Of a DNA stretch of 64,000 bases, positions 16,534 through 28,890 are shown one piece after another. Positions within the stretch are counted from its first letter, which is position 1. Each line of letters begins with the position of its first letter. Source of the stretch: Neurospora crassa OR74A (Eukaryota > Ascomycota > Sordariomycetes > Sordariales > Sordariaceae). The translations under genes were made by a program, and so were the position numbers. The stretch covers positions 2,294,001-2,358,000 of the forward strand of contig NC_026503.1 in assembly GCF_000182925.2 (NCBI RefSeq), written 5' to 3'. Below the pieces are notes generated by a model that was not told where the DNA came from, made no database searches, and saw only the letters and a list, made by a program, of their open reading frames with translations.

Positions 16534-16770
16534 GCCGTTGACCTTTTTCGAGAAGGGTGGCTCAAAGTCTCGGCCAACGTTAGACGGGAGGTGTTGCATA
16601 CCCTTTGGTGGCAGATGTGCATGTTGATGGATTAGGGAAGGAGCGAACGGATGGGAAGTTGTACCCGGGATATATTCAGTCACCAAAAATACTAGTATAA
16701 ATGATTAAGAAATTCCACACGATTTAGTAGGTACACTGCAGCCAGAAGGGGCCGGGAAGAAACTGCCGGG

Positions 16771-16779
16771 TTTTTTTTT

Positions 16780-16813
<34 letters not shown>
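16771..16813. repeat. Poly-T tract (T10-A-T32)
   Basis: Ten T, one A and then 32 T. It is the longest homopolymer in the window together with the T tract at 57222-57253. Confidence 0.85.
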
Positions 16814-16817
<4 letters not shown>

Positions 16818-18529
16818 CCTGTTGAGAATATTGCCACTGTCAACAATAACTTCAAGCAAAAACAACAACACACATGTTATTATTGTGGTCGACAGACATT
16901 AAAAGACCCCAAAGAGAAAGAGAGCTATAGTCGAGAAAATTTCGAATTTACTACGCCCTACAAACGATTTTCTCAATCCTCATCATCAAGTCCGGGTGCC
17001 TTACCCTCTCAAACAGCACTGTACTCCAAACTCAAAAGTGCCTGAGGCCGGGGCCGATCCTTGAGAACTCAAACATGAAAACGAAGCATACCTAGGTACC
17101 CACAATGTCAACCTGGCAATGTACTTCTCAGTGAGACTGTCTTTTTTTTCTTTTTTTTTTTTCCCAATATGCTGGTTGGACCTTCTCCCGTTTCGTCAGG
17201 GACGGCATTCATTCGTTTGCTCAAGGCAAATCTGAAGCCGCGGAGCGTATAAATGTGTACTTGACATCTACGACTATGTAGTGAAGACTTTTCGTTGTGG
17301 GACGGTTGAGACACATACAAGGTGTTCGTTCCGAAGAATTCAAGAGTAGTCGACATCCGTATCATGGAACGATAGACCGTGTCCATGATTGTTTGACATT
17401 TCTTCTGGTCCATTGTTTCTCAATAACCCCATTGATCGACGACAACTTCAGTTATGTTAGGCATAACTGGAAACAAACAAGAGGGTAAAAACTCATACAT
17501 GCTGAGTATCTTATATTAGGTAGTCATCTGATTGATATCGACCAGCTACTGGCTAGTAAATGCTACGGCTCTGCGCGGTTTTGATGGAAATCCTTCGCGG
17601 ATTAAAAAACTCCTGTGTGCGATGCGAGTCACTATGAGTTCTGACACTCCCAGTCCTACTTTCTTCCATCATAACATCCTTGAATTTCTCAACCAAGCGC
17701 CCCGGGCTGTCCATATGTGTGTCTATACATCCATCCTCTTGGTTTCTGATCTGTCCAAACACATCTGCCTGGCCTCCCTGATATGCACCCGCATTCACAG
17801 TATTGGAAAAGAACAACCGGGACGCAGGAAACACAAAGACCCTGGACACAAACGAAGAACAAAATAGAACGCATTTTGGGATATCGATATGAAAACCAAC
17901 TAGACCGCCGACAGAAACACCGTTGGGTAGCTAGCAGCGATGCCGAAAAAAAAGATAATGACCCCAGTGCAGAACGATCTTGAACTGACGTGACCTGACC
18001 CAACCCAACCCAATTTGATGGAAAAGATGTGAAATGCAACATTGTGACTCGATGTTTCCCAACTTTCGGCCATCCAGTCCTCCTTTACTCCCATTTGTGT
18101 TTTGTTCCTGCTGCACTCAAACCATTGCCCGCATTCAGAACCAGTGAAATAATACAACTTAGACGTAAGAAGCAGAACAAGAATGACAAAAAAAGAGAAT
18201 CATTTGCCCCGAAAGCAGGAAGCTATTAGGCTTTCCTGGAAATTGAGATGATCCAGTCCAACCATCCCTTGTGGTATCACACAAGACACGAACTAAGGAA
18301 TTAATACCACGTAACGAATAGCCTTGGGGGGGGGAAAGGAAAAAAAAAACTTGAATTAATGATGATAAATTCATAAAGCAAACGACAAGAAAGAATTGAA
18401 GAGAAGGATGATGATGCAAAATGTGTGAATAGAAGAAGCCCACTCAAATGATGCGTAAATGGCCCTAGCCGCGTTCTTGTATATATCGCGACATCGGTAT
18501 TGTAGTTGCCCTCTCGACTCCATGCCCTT

Positions 18530-20837
18530 TTAAGAGCTCAGTGGCGCCATAGAGGGCACATCGCCATTTCCAGCCGGCTGAACCTCCTTGCCACGACTGA
18601 CAGGAGCATGATAACTACCGATGCTTTGAAATCCCCTAAAACGTAAAGATTTAGTATACATGGCGAACCACTAGAGTCGAGAGTTGCACTTACTTTGTAA
18701 GATCGAAAGCCCGGTCCTCCTCTTCCTCGGCAGGGCTCGGGGATTCTTCTACGCCGACCGTGGCGCCCCGGCTGGTTGTTCTCGACGGACTTGCACTCCC
18801 GGCAGGCGACTTACTCCGCGCCGGTGGTGGGGGGCTGCTGCTCTGCGATGGCAGGTTCCCGTGTGTTTTGGAGGGGCTGGCGTCGTACTGAGCAGGCTTT
18901 AGCGGCGTACTTGAAATATCGGCATATCTCCAGAACGGGGCGGGTGAGCTAGTCGGCATGTGTTGACTAGGCCGTTGGGCCGTGCTGGGGGGTACAAGCC
19001 GGGGATTAACTCGGTTTGGAGCCGGCGTAACGAGAGACGCACCGTCTTCCTGCAGGTACGACGGTCCCAACGTCGGCGATGCAGGCGTATCCTCCACTAT
19101 CCCCAATGTACTCATTGTCGCAGGCTTCCGGATCGTCGACAGCGGGCTAGCCTCCGTGCCATCCTCTGCTTTGTCAGGGAGAGGTTTGCGCTGGGCGGCG
19201 CGCACAGGCGTTGATTGCGAGTCGCGCAGTGTTGGGTGCGGTTGTGGCTGTGGCGAGTCAGAAGGCGAAATCTTCCGCTTACGAGACGACGCAGGCTCCT
19301 TAGCGGCCATGTCCTTCGGACCCTGCGTGATGTAATTCAGCCCGCTAGGAGAAGCTGGGTTAGAGGTGCCTCTATGTCCACCACGACCGCCTCGGTACGC
19401 ATTGCGTATCATATCTTCACGGGCGTCGGCAACAATCTGCCACTTCATGCCTTTGCCAGGCTCGTCTGTCGACCTTGCGACCTTCTCGAATGACTTGTTC
19501 AACGAAAGATTGTGTCGAATCGAGTTCTGGAGTAACATATATGTCAGCTATCCAAGTACGCGAGGGTACAGCAACCGCTGGAGAAACATACCTGCCAGCC
19601 ACCAGCGGGTTGATGCCTATAGTATGAGTAGCGGTTCATGATGAACTGATAGATGCCGGAGAGATTGAGCTTCTGGTCTTCCGTGTTCACGATCGCCTGC
19701 GTGATCATTTGTGCATAGCTGAACTGTGGCTTGATGTGTTGGTTTTCGTCGAGACTAAGATCTACCTCGTTGTTGGTCATGACAAGCGGACCTGCCAGAC
19801 CTTCGTGAACCGGCCTGTGCATCGGCGGTCGGGGAAGGTTAAGGGGAGGAGTGACGCCTCTCCTGTAGTCTGGAGGAGCTGGAGCCAATGCCTTCTGCGG
19901 TCCTTGGTTTCGGGGGGCGGCCTTGCTAGTCGGAGACACGGCCTGAAAAGCATGCGATTCTCCTGCTGAGGGAAGGGGATGGCGAGCTTGGCGAGGAGAA
20001 ACCTGCGAGTCTGGGGGAACGATGCCGGCTCGCTCGAGATAGTCCCTTTTGATTTGAAGAGCACTAATATCGGCAGGCAGAACAAACATCATCTCCATAC
20101 CGCCAATCTCGATGACCTCGCCACTTCTCAGAGGCCCCTCGTCGCCCACTTTCCACGGGACACCATCAACCTTGAGCGCATTGCGGCCCTTGACGCGCAA
20201 CCACCACTGCTCCTCTGTGGACTTGAAGTAGATAAGAGCATGCTGGCGAGAAACCTGCTTGTTGGGGCCAAGGTCGATGTGTACCACTTTGCTGGGGTCT
20301 TCCTCCTGGCTCTGGCCGGTGGTAGCTTGTATAGGTTCGGAGGAGCGACCGATATTGACATTGAGGCTCATGATGTAGTAGGTCCAGTCATTGGCCGCGA
20401 TTTTAGCAAAGGCCTGAACGCCCTGGCTCGACTCGTGGATGCTGTTGGAGTGGTCCTTGCTAGCCTGAACATTCTTGGGCATCTCAAGATACTGTATGAC
20501 GCGTGCCACCACCTGGTCATCGTCGTTCATGTCTAGAGCTGACTGGTCGGCAACTAATGACGAGTCGGCCTCGTCGGCGAGATCGGTCGGCGCATCGTCG
20601 TCCTGCAGCGAAGACAAAAAGTGCGTGGTTAGTGGGGGTCAGGCAGCCTATGGGGTAGTCAAAGAAAAGTAACAAAGCGTGGCAAAGGAGAGCGATGTGC
20701 GGGAGCAGGGTGCGCCTTACCTTCTTGCGACGCTTCGAGGGCCGTGAGGGCGACGAGTCTCCAGTAACTGGATCGCTGAGATTGTGCTGGTCGGCAGTGT
20801 TGAAGCTCGCGGTATGCTTCGGTGGTGAAGGCGACAT
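18530..20837 (-). CDS. fkh1: Forkhead transcription factor with FHA domain (Fkh1/2 type), 688 aa
   Basis: Four exons: 20837-20721, 20602-19592, 19526-18694 and 18635-18530; introns are GT-AG and phases agree. An FHA phosphopeptide-binding domain lies at about 113-215 (IGRSS near 123, SRQH near 157). The forkhead DNA-binding domain spans about 330-425 and is split by intron 2: [14 protein letters not shown] before it and [13 protein letters not shown] after it. FHA followed by forkhead is the layout of yeast Fkh1/Fkh2, which drive G2/M genes; that role here is by family. The Ser/Pro-rich C-terminus has many SP/TP sites typical of CDK targets. The start at 20837 was preferred because of its CACAATG context; an in-frame ATG at 20864 adds nine residues. 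The last exon (35 codons) carries a TACTAA-like branch point upstream. The symbol follows yeast usage. Confidence 0.93.
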
Positions 20838-23534
20838 TGTGTGCGTGGGCGAAAGCGCTAGCACATGCGCTTGAGGTAGAGAGGTCTGATGGAGCTCGGG
20901 GATCGGAGGGGTTGAGGAGGTCGTAAGTAAACAGAGAGGTCAGGGGCCCGGGTGGTGGAAGTGGGTAGACATCTACCGAGACCAATGTTTGGGTGGTGTA
21001 GCGGAGGGCGACTTTGGCAGACGTAATCAAGATTGCCAGATCAGAGGGCGGCGCAGGTGCCGGATTCGTGTGCGTGCGGTTGCGGGCGAGGAAGGTCGTG
21101 AAGTGTGGACGAAGATCAATTGCGACAAATTTATTGAACTTCAAAGTTCCATCGATTAGTTGGAACCGGTTCCCCAGTCCCCTGCGTTGATGGCAGATGC
21201 TGCAAGGGGCCGCCAAGCCTTGGACCTTCCAATTACCAATGTCTGCAGGCCGGGGCAGTCAGACAACGTCAACAAGTTGGTTGAAGACAATGGAAGGGGG
21301 CCTCGGGGTGGTCAAAGGGCGCTGTGAGACTGATGGATAGCAGCGCGGCGATATTGGGACACTTTCTTTCTTTCCTTCTTTGAAGCTTCAACTTTTGGCT
21401 GGATGCGTGAGCTCCTCGGTCGTGGGGGGGTAAGAAGAAAGAAAATCAGTTTTTCTCGGATTCAAGGTAATCAAGATTGGACACTGTACAACTCGAGAGC
21501 AGAGAGGTTGCAGTGGTCGAATGCGGCCCTGGGTTTCGGGGTAGTATGGTAGATAGCTGCTGTAGTAGGCAGGAGGTTTTTTGTATTTGAAGACACCACG
21601 CACAGCAAAAAGGTGAGAATGATTTGTTTAATTGACCCGGCGACGCTTTCTCCAAATCCCAGGTTTTTCGCGTGCGCAACTGGAAGGCATGCGCAGAATG
21701 CGGATTGAAGCAGGCACAGGCCAGTCACTGGCCAATGACTGCGTCAGATTACTGGGATTTTAGCGGGGCAGAGGTGGAGCATTCACGTGTTCAAGCTTCC
21801 GTCCACTCTGTTCGTCATCACTCCTTTCAAGGTAAGTAGGTATGTAACTGAAGTAACGCAACGCAACCTAACGCCGTTCGGTGCAGTGTGGTCAACAACG
21901 GACACTCCTTCGATTAAGTCCCGCATGCACCCCCCCCCCCCCCACATCCCCAACTGTAATTTATGTTGCAACAACAAAGTTGAAAAAGCAAACCAAAATG
22001 TTGCTCCAAGATTGACATCAAATGTATTGCCAATATCCGATGTCCGATGAAATATGCAAGATGCAAGCAAAGCCCCATGCCATTTTCAGACACCGCAAAC
22101 AAAGCAATCACCACGCATCCTTCGGTCGCTTGTCGAAGGTTTGTTTACATCAATCAGGGGGGTGACGAATGAAGCAATCATGGATCTTCTTCTCTCTTGG
22201 CCGGGGTGGGGGTTTGGGGGGGTTAAGTACTGTACACTTGGCATCGAAGAAGCACCGTTTGAGAGTTGTCTTTTCCACACCGTGACTCTTTCGTCCGTCC
22301 AGTCCTGTCTCCTTCCGCAGCACTCCAATGGGCAACTACACTACATACACTACTAGGAAGTCAATTTAGCAGACGGGAATGGATGGCAGATGCCCGGCTG
22401 GGGCAGTCTGGGGGCAGAAGCGGGTACCTCAGCAGCTCCAAGCCTCGATCAGATTTAGGCGTGCCCCCTGCTGTTAGGGGGTTGGCGGGGTTTGCTAGGA
22501 TGGGAATTTCAAGGTTGGGGCTTTTGGTGACAATTTGGAGAAATTTCCATAACCCGAATTACACATTTCGCACAATCATCGCCTTCGTCGCCTTGGGCTC
22601 TGAAGAAGAAAGAGATATCAATTTTATATGGCAGGTGCTTTCGAGCTCGTCTTCGTTATACCGCTGAAATGGCAATCCGGCACTGCACCCGAAAGTAGTA
22701 TCCATAGCAGTGTCGAGAACGACAGAAAAAGGGGGAAGCGGACGTATCATTATACACACTGTGCAAGTAAACAAACTTCCCATGCTCCTTTTTCTACTTT
22801 CCCTTCTCACGTATCGTCTTGGATCATCATGTTGGCCCCTGATCTCCAGCGCATGCTGCCGCCAGCTGTTTGACCCTCTTTAGTCACTTGGTGTACTGTT
22901 TGCTGTATCCTGCGAACGCTTCCTCTGAAGCAAGTTCATCAACCAGCCCTTCCCAACTAACACAACCCCGAGCCATGAGGCAGAAGTTGAAAGGTGGGTG
23001 CATTTTGTTCAAGCCAACGGAGCCGTTCTATATACAAAGGTTCCGTGAACGCACTCAAAATTAGATGCTCGCTCATCCCATCATGAAAAGAAAAACATAA
23101 GAAACTCTAAGAAAAAAGAAAAAAAAGTGGGGTGTGTCTGTATGCTTCGTTGCCTCCTCTTCTTGACCGCTTTATAAATGCTTCTAACGTACTGCCTTTC
23201 CCTTTTATTTTCCCGTTTCTGAAACATTGCTCTCCATATACAAGGATATCTCCATGACTTGTTGAGTCTTTTCCACGTGGCCGCCCTTATCATGTGTTAA
23301 TACAAGTATATACAGAGTGCTTTTTAAAAAGACGCCAACCAGCCAAGAGAATTCCAAAATAATTCCCCACAAGCCCAGGAACGCCAGCCATATCCGGTGC
23401 CTAACTTTTCTTCGATGATGATGATGATGGATAACAATGGATGATCATATACATCAAGTAACAGTTCAGTCAAAGAGCAATGACGTGGCAGTCATGGTAC
23501 CATCGATCACAGAAACATGACAGGGTCAACACGT
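20838..23534. other. 2.7-kb intergenic region upstream of the forkhead gene
   Basis: It holds the forkhead promoter and the 3' UTR of the CLU1 gene. Visible are a C14 run (21930-21943), T-rich stretches and short ORFs without homology or good context. A minus-strand frame of 185 codons over 20659-21216 overlaps forkhead exon 1 out of frame and resembles no family I know. No gene is supported. Confidence 0.45.
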
Positions 23535-26500
23535 TTAGGCCTTGCCGCCACGCTTCTTAGGGTTGCTGGGTCCCTTGGACTTCTTACCGCCCTTCTTCTT
23601 CTCGCTGTTCTCAACAAACTTGACCAGCTCATCGATATTGCGGTTGTCAACGCCGACAGCGCTGGGCACAACACTTCCGATACCAGCCGCGCCAGCGGTG
23701 GCGTTGCGAGGGCTAAAGCCGAGACTACCCTTCGCGCGGCGAGCCTGGAGCTCCTTGGTGGCTTTGGCGACCGACACGGCATTGTGAGTGAGCTGAGTAA
23801 GCCAGTGCTCGGCCTCCTTGGTGTTCTTGTCCTCGGGGCCCAGAAGGGTCTTGAAGATGTTGTAACTCTCGCGCATGCGGTCGACGGCCTTCTTAGCATC
23901 CTGGTCGAGTGCAAGGGCCTGAGCAAGCTGGAACAAGAGGGTGGCAGAGTGCACGGTCTGCTCGCCAAAGACCTTGTTGCACACACGGAGGGACTCCTCG
24001 AACCAGCGGCGGGACTCGTGGTAGGCCTTGATGCTCTGCAACATGACGGCGTAGTTGTTCATGGTGGTGATCGTATCGGGATGGTCAGGTCCATAGATGA
24101 CCTTCCAGAGATCAAGAGCATGTCTGGCGTAGAGGAGAGCCTCCTTACTGTCACCACGCTGGTGGAGGAAAAGAGAGAGGTTGAGGTAGTTCAACACGGT
24201 CTCGGAAGAGTCAAGGCCGACAGTACGCTCGGCAACGATGGCGGCCTTGCGGGACAACTCAACAGCGGCATCCTTCTGGCCCAGCTGGTAGTAGAGCTGC
24301 GACAGGGTATGGTACATCTGGGCAACCTCGGGGTGGACGAGACCATAGATCTGCTCATGCAGAGAGAGGGACTCGAGGAGAAGGTCCTCACCAAGCTTCT
24401 TCTGGTTCTGGTAGATAGAGAGACGGCCGGCCTCGAGAGCCTCCTCGGCAAGGGCGCTACGGGGCGTAGAGTCCTTGACAATAGGAACAACATTGACGAA
24501 GTCGTCAGGGCTGAAGGTGTGGGGCACGGTCGCAACAGGAGCGGCGGCCACAGGGGACGTCTCACGAGCAGCCTTCTTCTTCTTCTTCTTTTTGTTGCCA
24601 TCCTCAACAGGGGCAGGAGCAGGGGCAACAGGCTTCTCAGCAACAGGCTCAGCCTCACCCTCGGTGGCGACGAAAGCGTACTTCTTGTTCTGAATCTGGA
24701 CACCGAGCTTTTGGGAAACCTCGCGGAGCATCTGGACGTGCTGGAGCTGGTTGTACCAGCCATCCTCCAGAGTAAATCTGAAGCGGTGGAGGATCTCCTG
24801 CTGCATGGCTTCCCTCAAATTTTCAGGAGTGACCTGCTCGAAGCTGTAGTCGGCATCGCTGAACACCTTGCGGAGCTCCTCATCGACTTCGGCGACAGGC
24901 GACGAGTTAAGACCGAAGCCCAAGAAGCAGTTGAGAAGGTGGGCCAAGCAGGCTGAAGTCAAAGGCAGAGGCAAGTATCTCAAGTACTTGGCAGCGACGT
25001 GCTTGAAAGCTCTGGCAATCATCTCACGAACGCAGAGCTGACGGAAGCACTCAACGCGGGTTCCCTCGCTGAGGGTAGCAAGCTTACCGAGGTAACGCAT
25101 GTTGATACCGCGGCGGTGCAGAAGGCGGGTGAGCGAACGGCCATCCATGGGGAAGCTGATGTCGGACTCCTTGAGATCGTTCAGAAGGGCAGGGATGACC
25201 GAGTCACGAAGGTAGGTGCAGGCATCACGGACGTCCTGCTCATCCTGGGCCATCTCAGCCTTCTCCTCCTCAGTCTGAGGAACCTGGCCGCTGAAAACAT
25301 CGGGGTTCAGGGCAAACTTGAAGTTGCTGATGTCGATGCGCTCATCCTCCTTGGCGGCTTCCTCATCCTTCTTCTCGGCGACCTCGGTAGACTCAGAAGC
25401 TTCCTCGGTCTTCTCAGTCTCCTCGGCCTTGGGCTCCTCAGACTTCTCAGCCTCCTCGGTCTTGATCTCCTCGGTCTTGGCCTCCTCGGTGGCCTCCTCG
25501 CCCTCCTTCTTCTCCTCGGGCTTCTTGATGATGCCGCGCTTCAGGAGCTCGGCCTGGACGTACTCCCTGGTCTTTTGCTTGGCCAAAGCCTCGACAAGCT
25601 CGGGGCGGAGCACAGTCATGCGGTGAGGGTACTCAGATCCCTCAGGTCCGCTCTCCTCCATCCAGGCAATGTCCAAGGGAGTGATGCGATACAAGTCCAA
25701 AACGTACTTGCGTCCATCAGTTCCGAGAAGACCCTTCATCTCAACACTGGCCTCAAGATCGTGGCGCTTGTTCTCCTTGTCCCAAACGGCGTGCTTCTTG
25801 ACGCGCAGGGCAGTGGCGAGCTTCTCGAAAGAAGGGGCGAAGCGCTCATCAGCGGCAACAATGTCCTTACCGTCGACAGCACCGTAGTGGATTTGGTTCT
25901 CGCCAGCCTCGGGCTGCTTGAAAATGCCGGGAACAATGCTCTGGCCGACAATGCGCTTACCGAGATAATCGATAACGACGGTGCCGGGAGTGTAGAGACC
26001 GTCAATGTCAAGCTGGTTCACGAGCTTGACACCGAGAACATCCTTGCCAGTGGCAACGCGGGCCGCCTCATCGCCACCCTCGCTGGTGAAAGTGCCAACA
26101 CCGTCAGCGCCGAAGGAGAAGAAGATGTTGTTGTAGACGAAGATCTGCGCATCCTTATCCTCAGTAGGGTTAAGAGGGGCAACCTCGCCACGAGCGACAA
26201 GGACGGCACCACGGGCAGCGGCATCAGTGTAGTCAGCAAAGAGCTTAGCAAGCAGACGCTCCCTGAAGACGCGATCCTGGATGGTCTCCTTGGGAAGCTC
26301 CTTGGCAGACTGGAACTCCTCGTTCCAATCCCTCAAAGAGTCGACGTTCTCAGCGCCGCCGAGCAGGTAAGTCTCCTGCGAGCGGGTGTTGTCGGCCTCG
26401 TGGGCAATAAGGGAGGAGTTGATGGAAGGAACCAACCACGGCGCAGACGGGATTGTGTTGCCGACTTGGAACGTAGCCAAGGGATCCTTTTGGCTAGAAA

Positions 26501-27637
26501 ACTCCTGGAACTTCTTGAACGACTCCTCGAAAGAAGGAGAAAGCTTCTTGAGAAGGGTAAAGAGAGAGTGAGAGGCGCAATCCTTGGGGGCCGGCTTGGG
26601 GAGAGGGTCGAATTTGGCATTGCTGCACCTGTTGACGAAGAAGCCACCAACATGGGCGGTGACGTGGTGCTGCTCACCTTCGTTGGTCTGGATAACAAGG
26701 TAGAGAAGGTGGCCCTTTTGCCTCCAGTATGCAGGAGGGGGGTTCCAGGGGGATAGAGAGATGGACTTGATGCTCTTGGGGGCGGGGCCGGTCTCCTTGG
26801 GGAGCAGAATAGCCAGGTCAGCAGGGGCCTGGAAGTCGTACTCCTTGATCTCGGCCTCGGGGGCATCGGGGTTCTCAACCACAATATCGTCGTGGACGGA
26901 AACGCCGGCAAGAACGCCGTGGACGGTATCGGTGCGGTCTCCGGAAGCACCAATCAGTTCGCGAATGCGGATGAGGTGAATGCGGGCCTCCTTTTCAGTG
27001 TAGGGGTCCTCGACAAGGTGTAGTTGGGCGCCGTGCTCGAGACCCTCGACGTCGGAAACCTGGATGAAGTCGTTGATCTTCTTGCCGTTGAACTCGAGGT
27101 GGAAGCACGAGAACTCGATGGCGATGGGGTGCTCAATTATCGACTGGCGGATCTCATGGATCTGCTCCATGGGGGACACCTGTTGCGCCGTCTTAGAACA
27201 CTGGTTATGGGTGGTAATATGCGGTCATGGGACACATACAGGAATATCAAGGGTCTCGGTGGTGTTGGGGAGAACGATGGTCACGACGAAGGGCTGGTCC
27301 TCGAGGGCCTGCTCGGCGCCCTCCTCCGTCTGTTCCTGTTCTGTTGTGCCATTGACATCGGCCGGAGGCGTCTGGGTCTCGGGAACCTCGGGGACGGGGT
27401 TGCCTGGTGGGAGAGGAGGCTTGTGTTAGCGACGATGGACGGCGGCAGGTCTGGCAGATGGCATGTGTGCAGCGGCTAGGCAGGTAGGTGGGCAGGTAGG
27501 TGGGTAGGTAGGTATGACAGGTCCGGGGCTCGTCTCGTATCGAGTTTAATATGTACGACGCGGTGCTTAGGACGTGGTGTTGGGGTTGGCTTCTTACCCT
27601 CGGCAGCGGGAGTGGTTGCTTGGGATGCGTCCGCCAT
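23535..27637 (-). CDS. clu1: Clustered mitochondria protein CLU1/CluA, 1282 aa
   Basis: Three exons: 27637-27598, 27403-27240 and 27179-23535; introns of 194 and 60 nt. The first exon encodes 13 codons from an ATG after AATC. CLU proteins are cytosolic mRNA- and ribosome-associated factors needed for even mitochondrial distribution; the yeast protein also associates with eIF3. Order: CLU N-terminal domain (DIPVSPMEQIHEIRQS onward, about 65-140), CLU domain (about 370-610, including FVYNNIFFSFG), an acidic Glu/Lys-rich linker (about 620-690), the eIF3 p135-type central region (about 700-870), a Lys-rich stretch, then TPR repeats (about 980-1180, for example HPEVAQMYHTLSQLYYQLGQ). The C-terminus is very basic (KKKGGKKSKG). 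Intron 1 contains a degenerate GGTA tandem stretch (27477-27514). Long open frames on the other strand here are coding shadows. Confidence 0.95.
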
Positions 27638-28890
27638 GATTGTGAGTCGATACCTTGTGGACTAGCGCAGCAAGGTGTGGTGGACAAAGACAAAAAGACG
27701 ACAGGCTCAGGTATATGAAGTGAGGTTGAAAGGAGGGGAATGGGGACAGCGGCTCGGTCGAGATACGGTCCTGATCCTGGGCCTGGTCCTGGTCTCGGGA
27801 TTCGAGGCACACAAAAAAAGAGTGGTTTAAAAGTGGAATTCTACAAGTCCCTTGAACCGGGCAAGGCGACAGAAAAAACAGATCAGAGAGTCCAATTGGG
27901 AGGTTTTGGGGAAAAGTTCAAGACGTGCAAGCCGTACAGAGGTCTCACGTCCAGAAATATATTCAGAGTACGTAGGGTATGCAGGTCCTGTAAATGACTC
28001 TTTCCCTTCACCTTCGGCCTTTCACCACAGTCTGGGGGCGTCGGATCAAACATCAACTTTTTTTTTTTCTCGTCTCGGCCTATGATGCAGGTTACTGCCG
28101 GGTCCAGCGGCCGGCAACAGCCCGAGACCAGGGCATGACTCGAGGCGGGCAAAGGCGGGCAGGCGGGTACCGCGAGTGGTAAGGTACCTCCGGGTATAGG
28201 TTTGAAAGGGTCCATCAAATACCTCTACATACTCCCTCTCCATTCCCCCGCCTTCAACACTTCTGCGATCGAGGGAGGGACGGGAGACACGGAGCCTCTA
28301 TAACCACTACACTATTTCCAGCGCCGAATACCCGCCCTTCGACGCAGCTCGCGACGCTCCAAGCATGGAAGGGCGAACACGGGCAGCACTCGACCTGGGC
28401 TGGAAGTTCAAAAAAAGTCACTCCCGTCCCCACTGCAGTTCCCGACAACCGAAGCAGAGGGCGGAGGGTGGCTCGAGCGTCCTAAAAGGGCGCGATTCCT
28501 ACTGTTTCCACGGGGCCTGGTTGGCTGAGATTCATTGCGACACATTCCATCCTGCGTTGTTGCCCGTCCAATTAGTGTACTCCGCCCAGTCCAAGACGCT
28601 AGTCCAGAGACGGTATTCTCAAGTAAACATCAATACCTATCATTCCAGAACCGCGACCAAAAGACAATCTGGAACACAACATTTTTCGACAACCAGCCAT
28701 CCACCAAACCAAGTATGTATCAGCATTGAACAAGAGATTCGACGATTTCTTCTTTTTTTGGAGTATGGGTACCTAAAACAGTATCTTGGTTTAATCGCTT
28801 CAGCTTATTCGCGAACATTTGGGTCATTTTGATATTCGTCACCGGCATCAATCACCACTTCAGCTTATTGCTCAACATCCTTTTCTCTTC
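27638..28890. other. Divergent promoter region, clu1 and the 969-aa gene
   Basis: About 1.25 kb separates the two start codons. The left part should be the clu1 leader and the right part the leader of the plus gene. An ATG-initiated frame of 155 codons runs at 28365-28832. A candidate intron (28713-28803, gtatgt...cttcag) would join its first 116 codons in phase to the downstream gene. The 12-mer CTTCAGCTTATT occurs at 28799-28810 and again at 28859-28870, each offering a CAG acceptor. Confidence 0.45.

Larger units (their letters stand above)
15347..18529. other. 3.2-kb convergent intergenic region
   Basis: It lies between the stop codons of cdc48 and the forkhead gene, so it should hold two 3' UTRs. 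I see no credible coding exon. It is marked by long homopolymer runs (A25 at 16503-16527, T32 at 16782-16813, shorter T runs near 17142-17162) and a G9 then A9 stretch near 18325-18350. Confidence 0.5.

Noticed and set aside
20659-21216. 185-codon minus-strand frame at the start of the forkhead gene
   Set aside because: It overlaps forkhead exon 1 in another frame and shows no domain; the forkhead start has better context.
23517-26756. Long plus-strand open frames (479 and 585 codons) opposite clu1
   Set aside because: They mirror the minus-strand codon bias of clu1, give Leu/Glu/Val-rich sequence without family features, and clu1 itself is clearly the gene.
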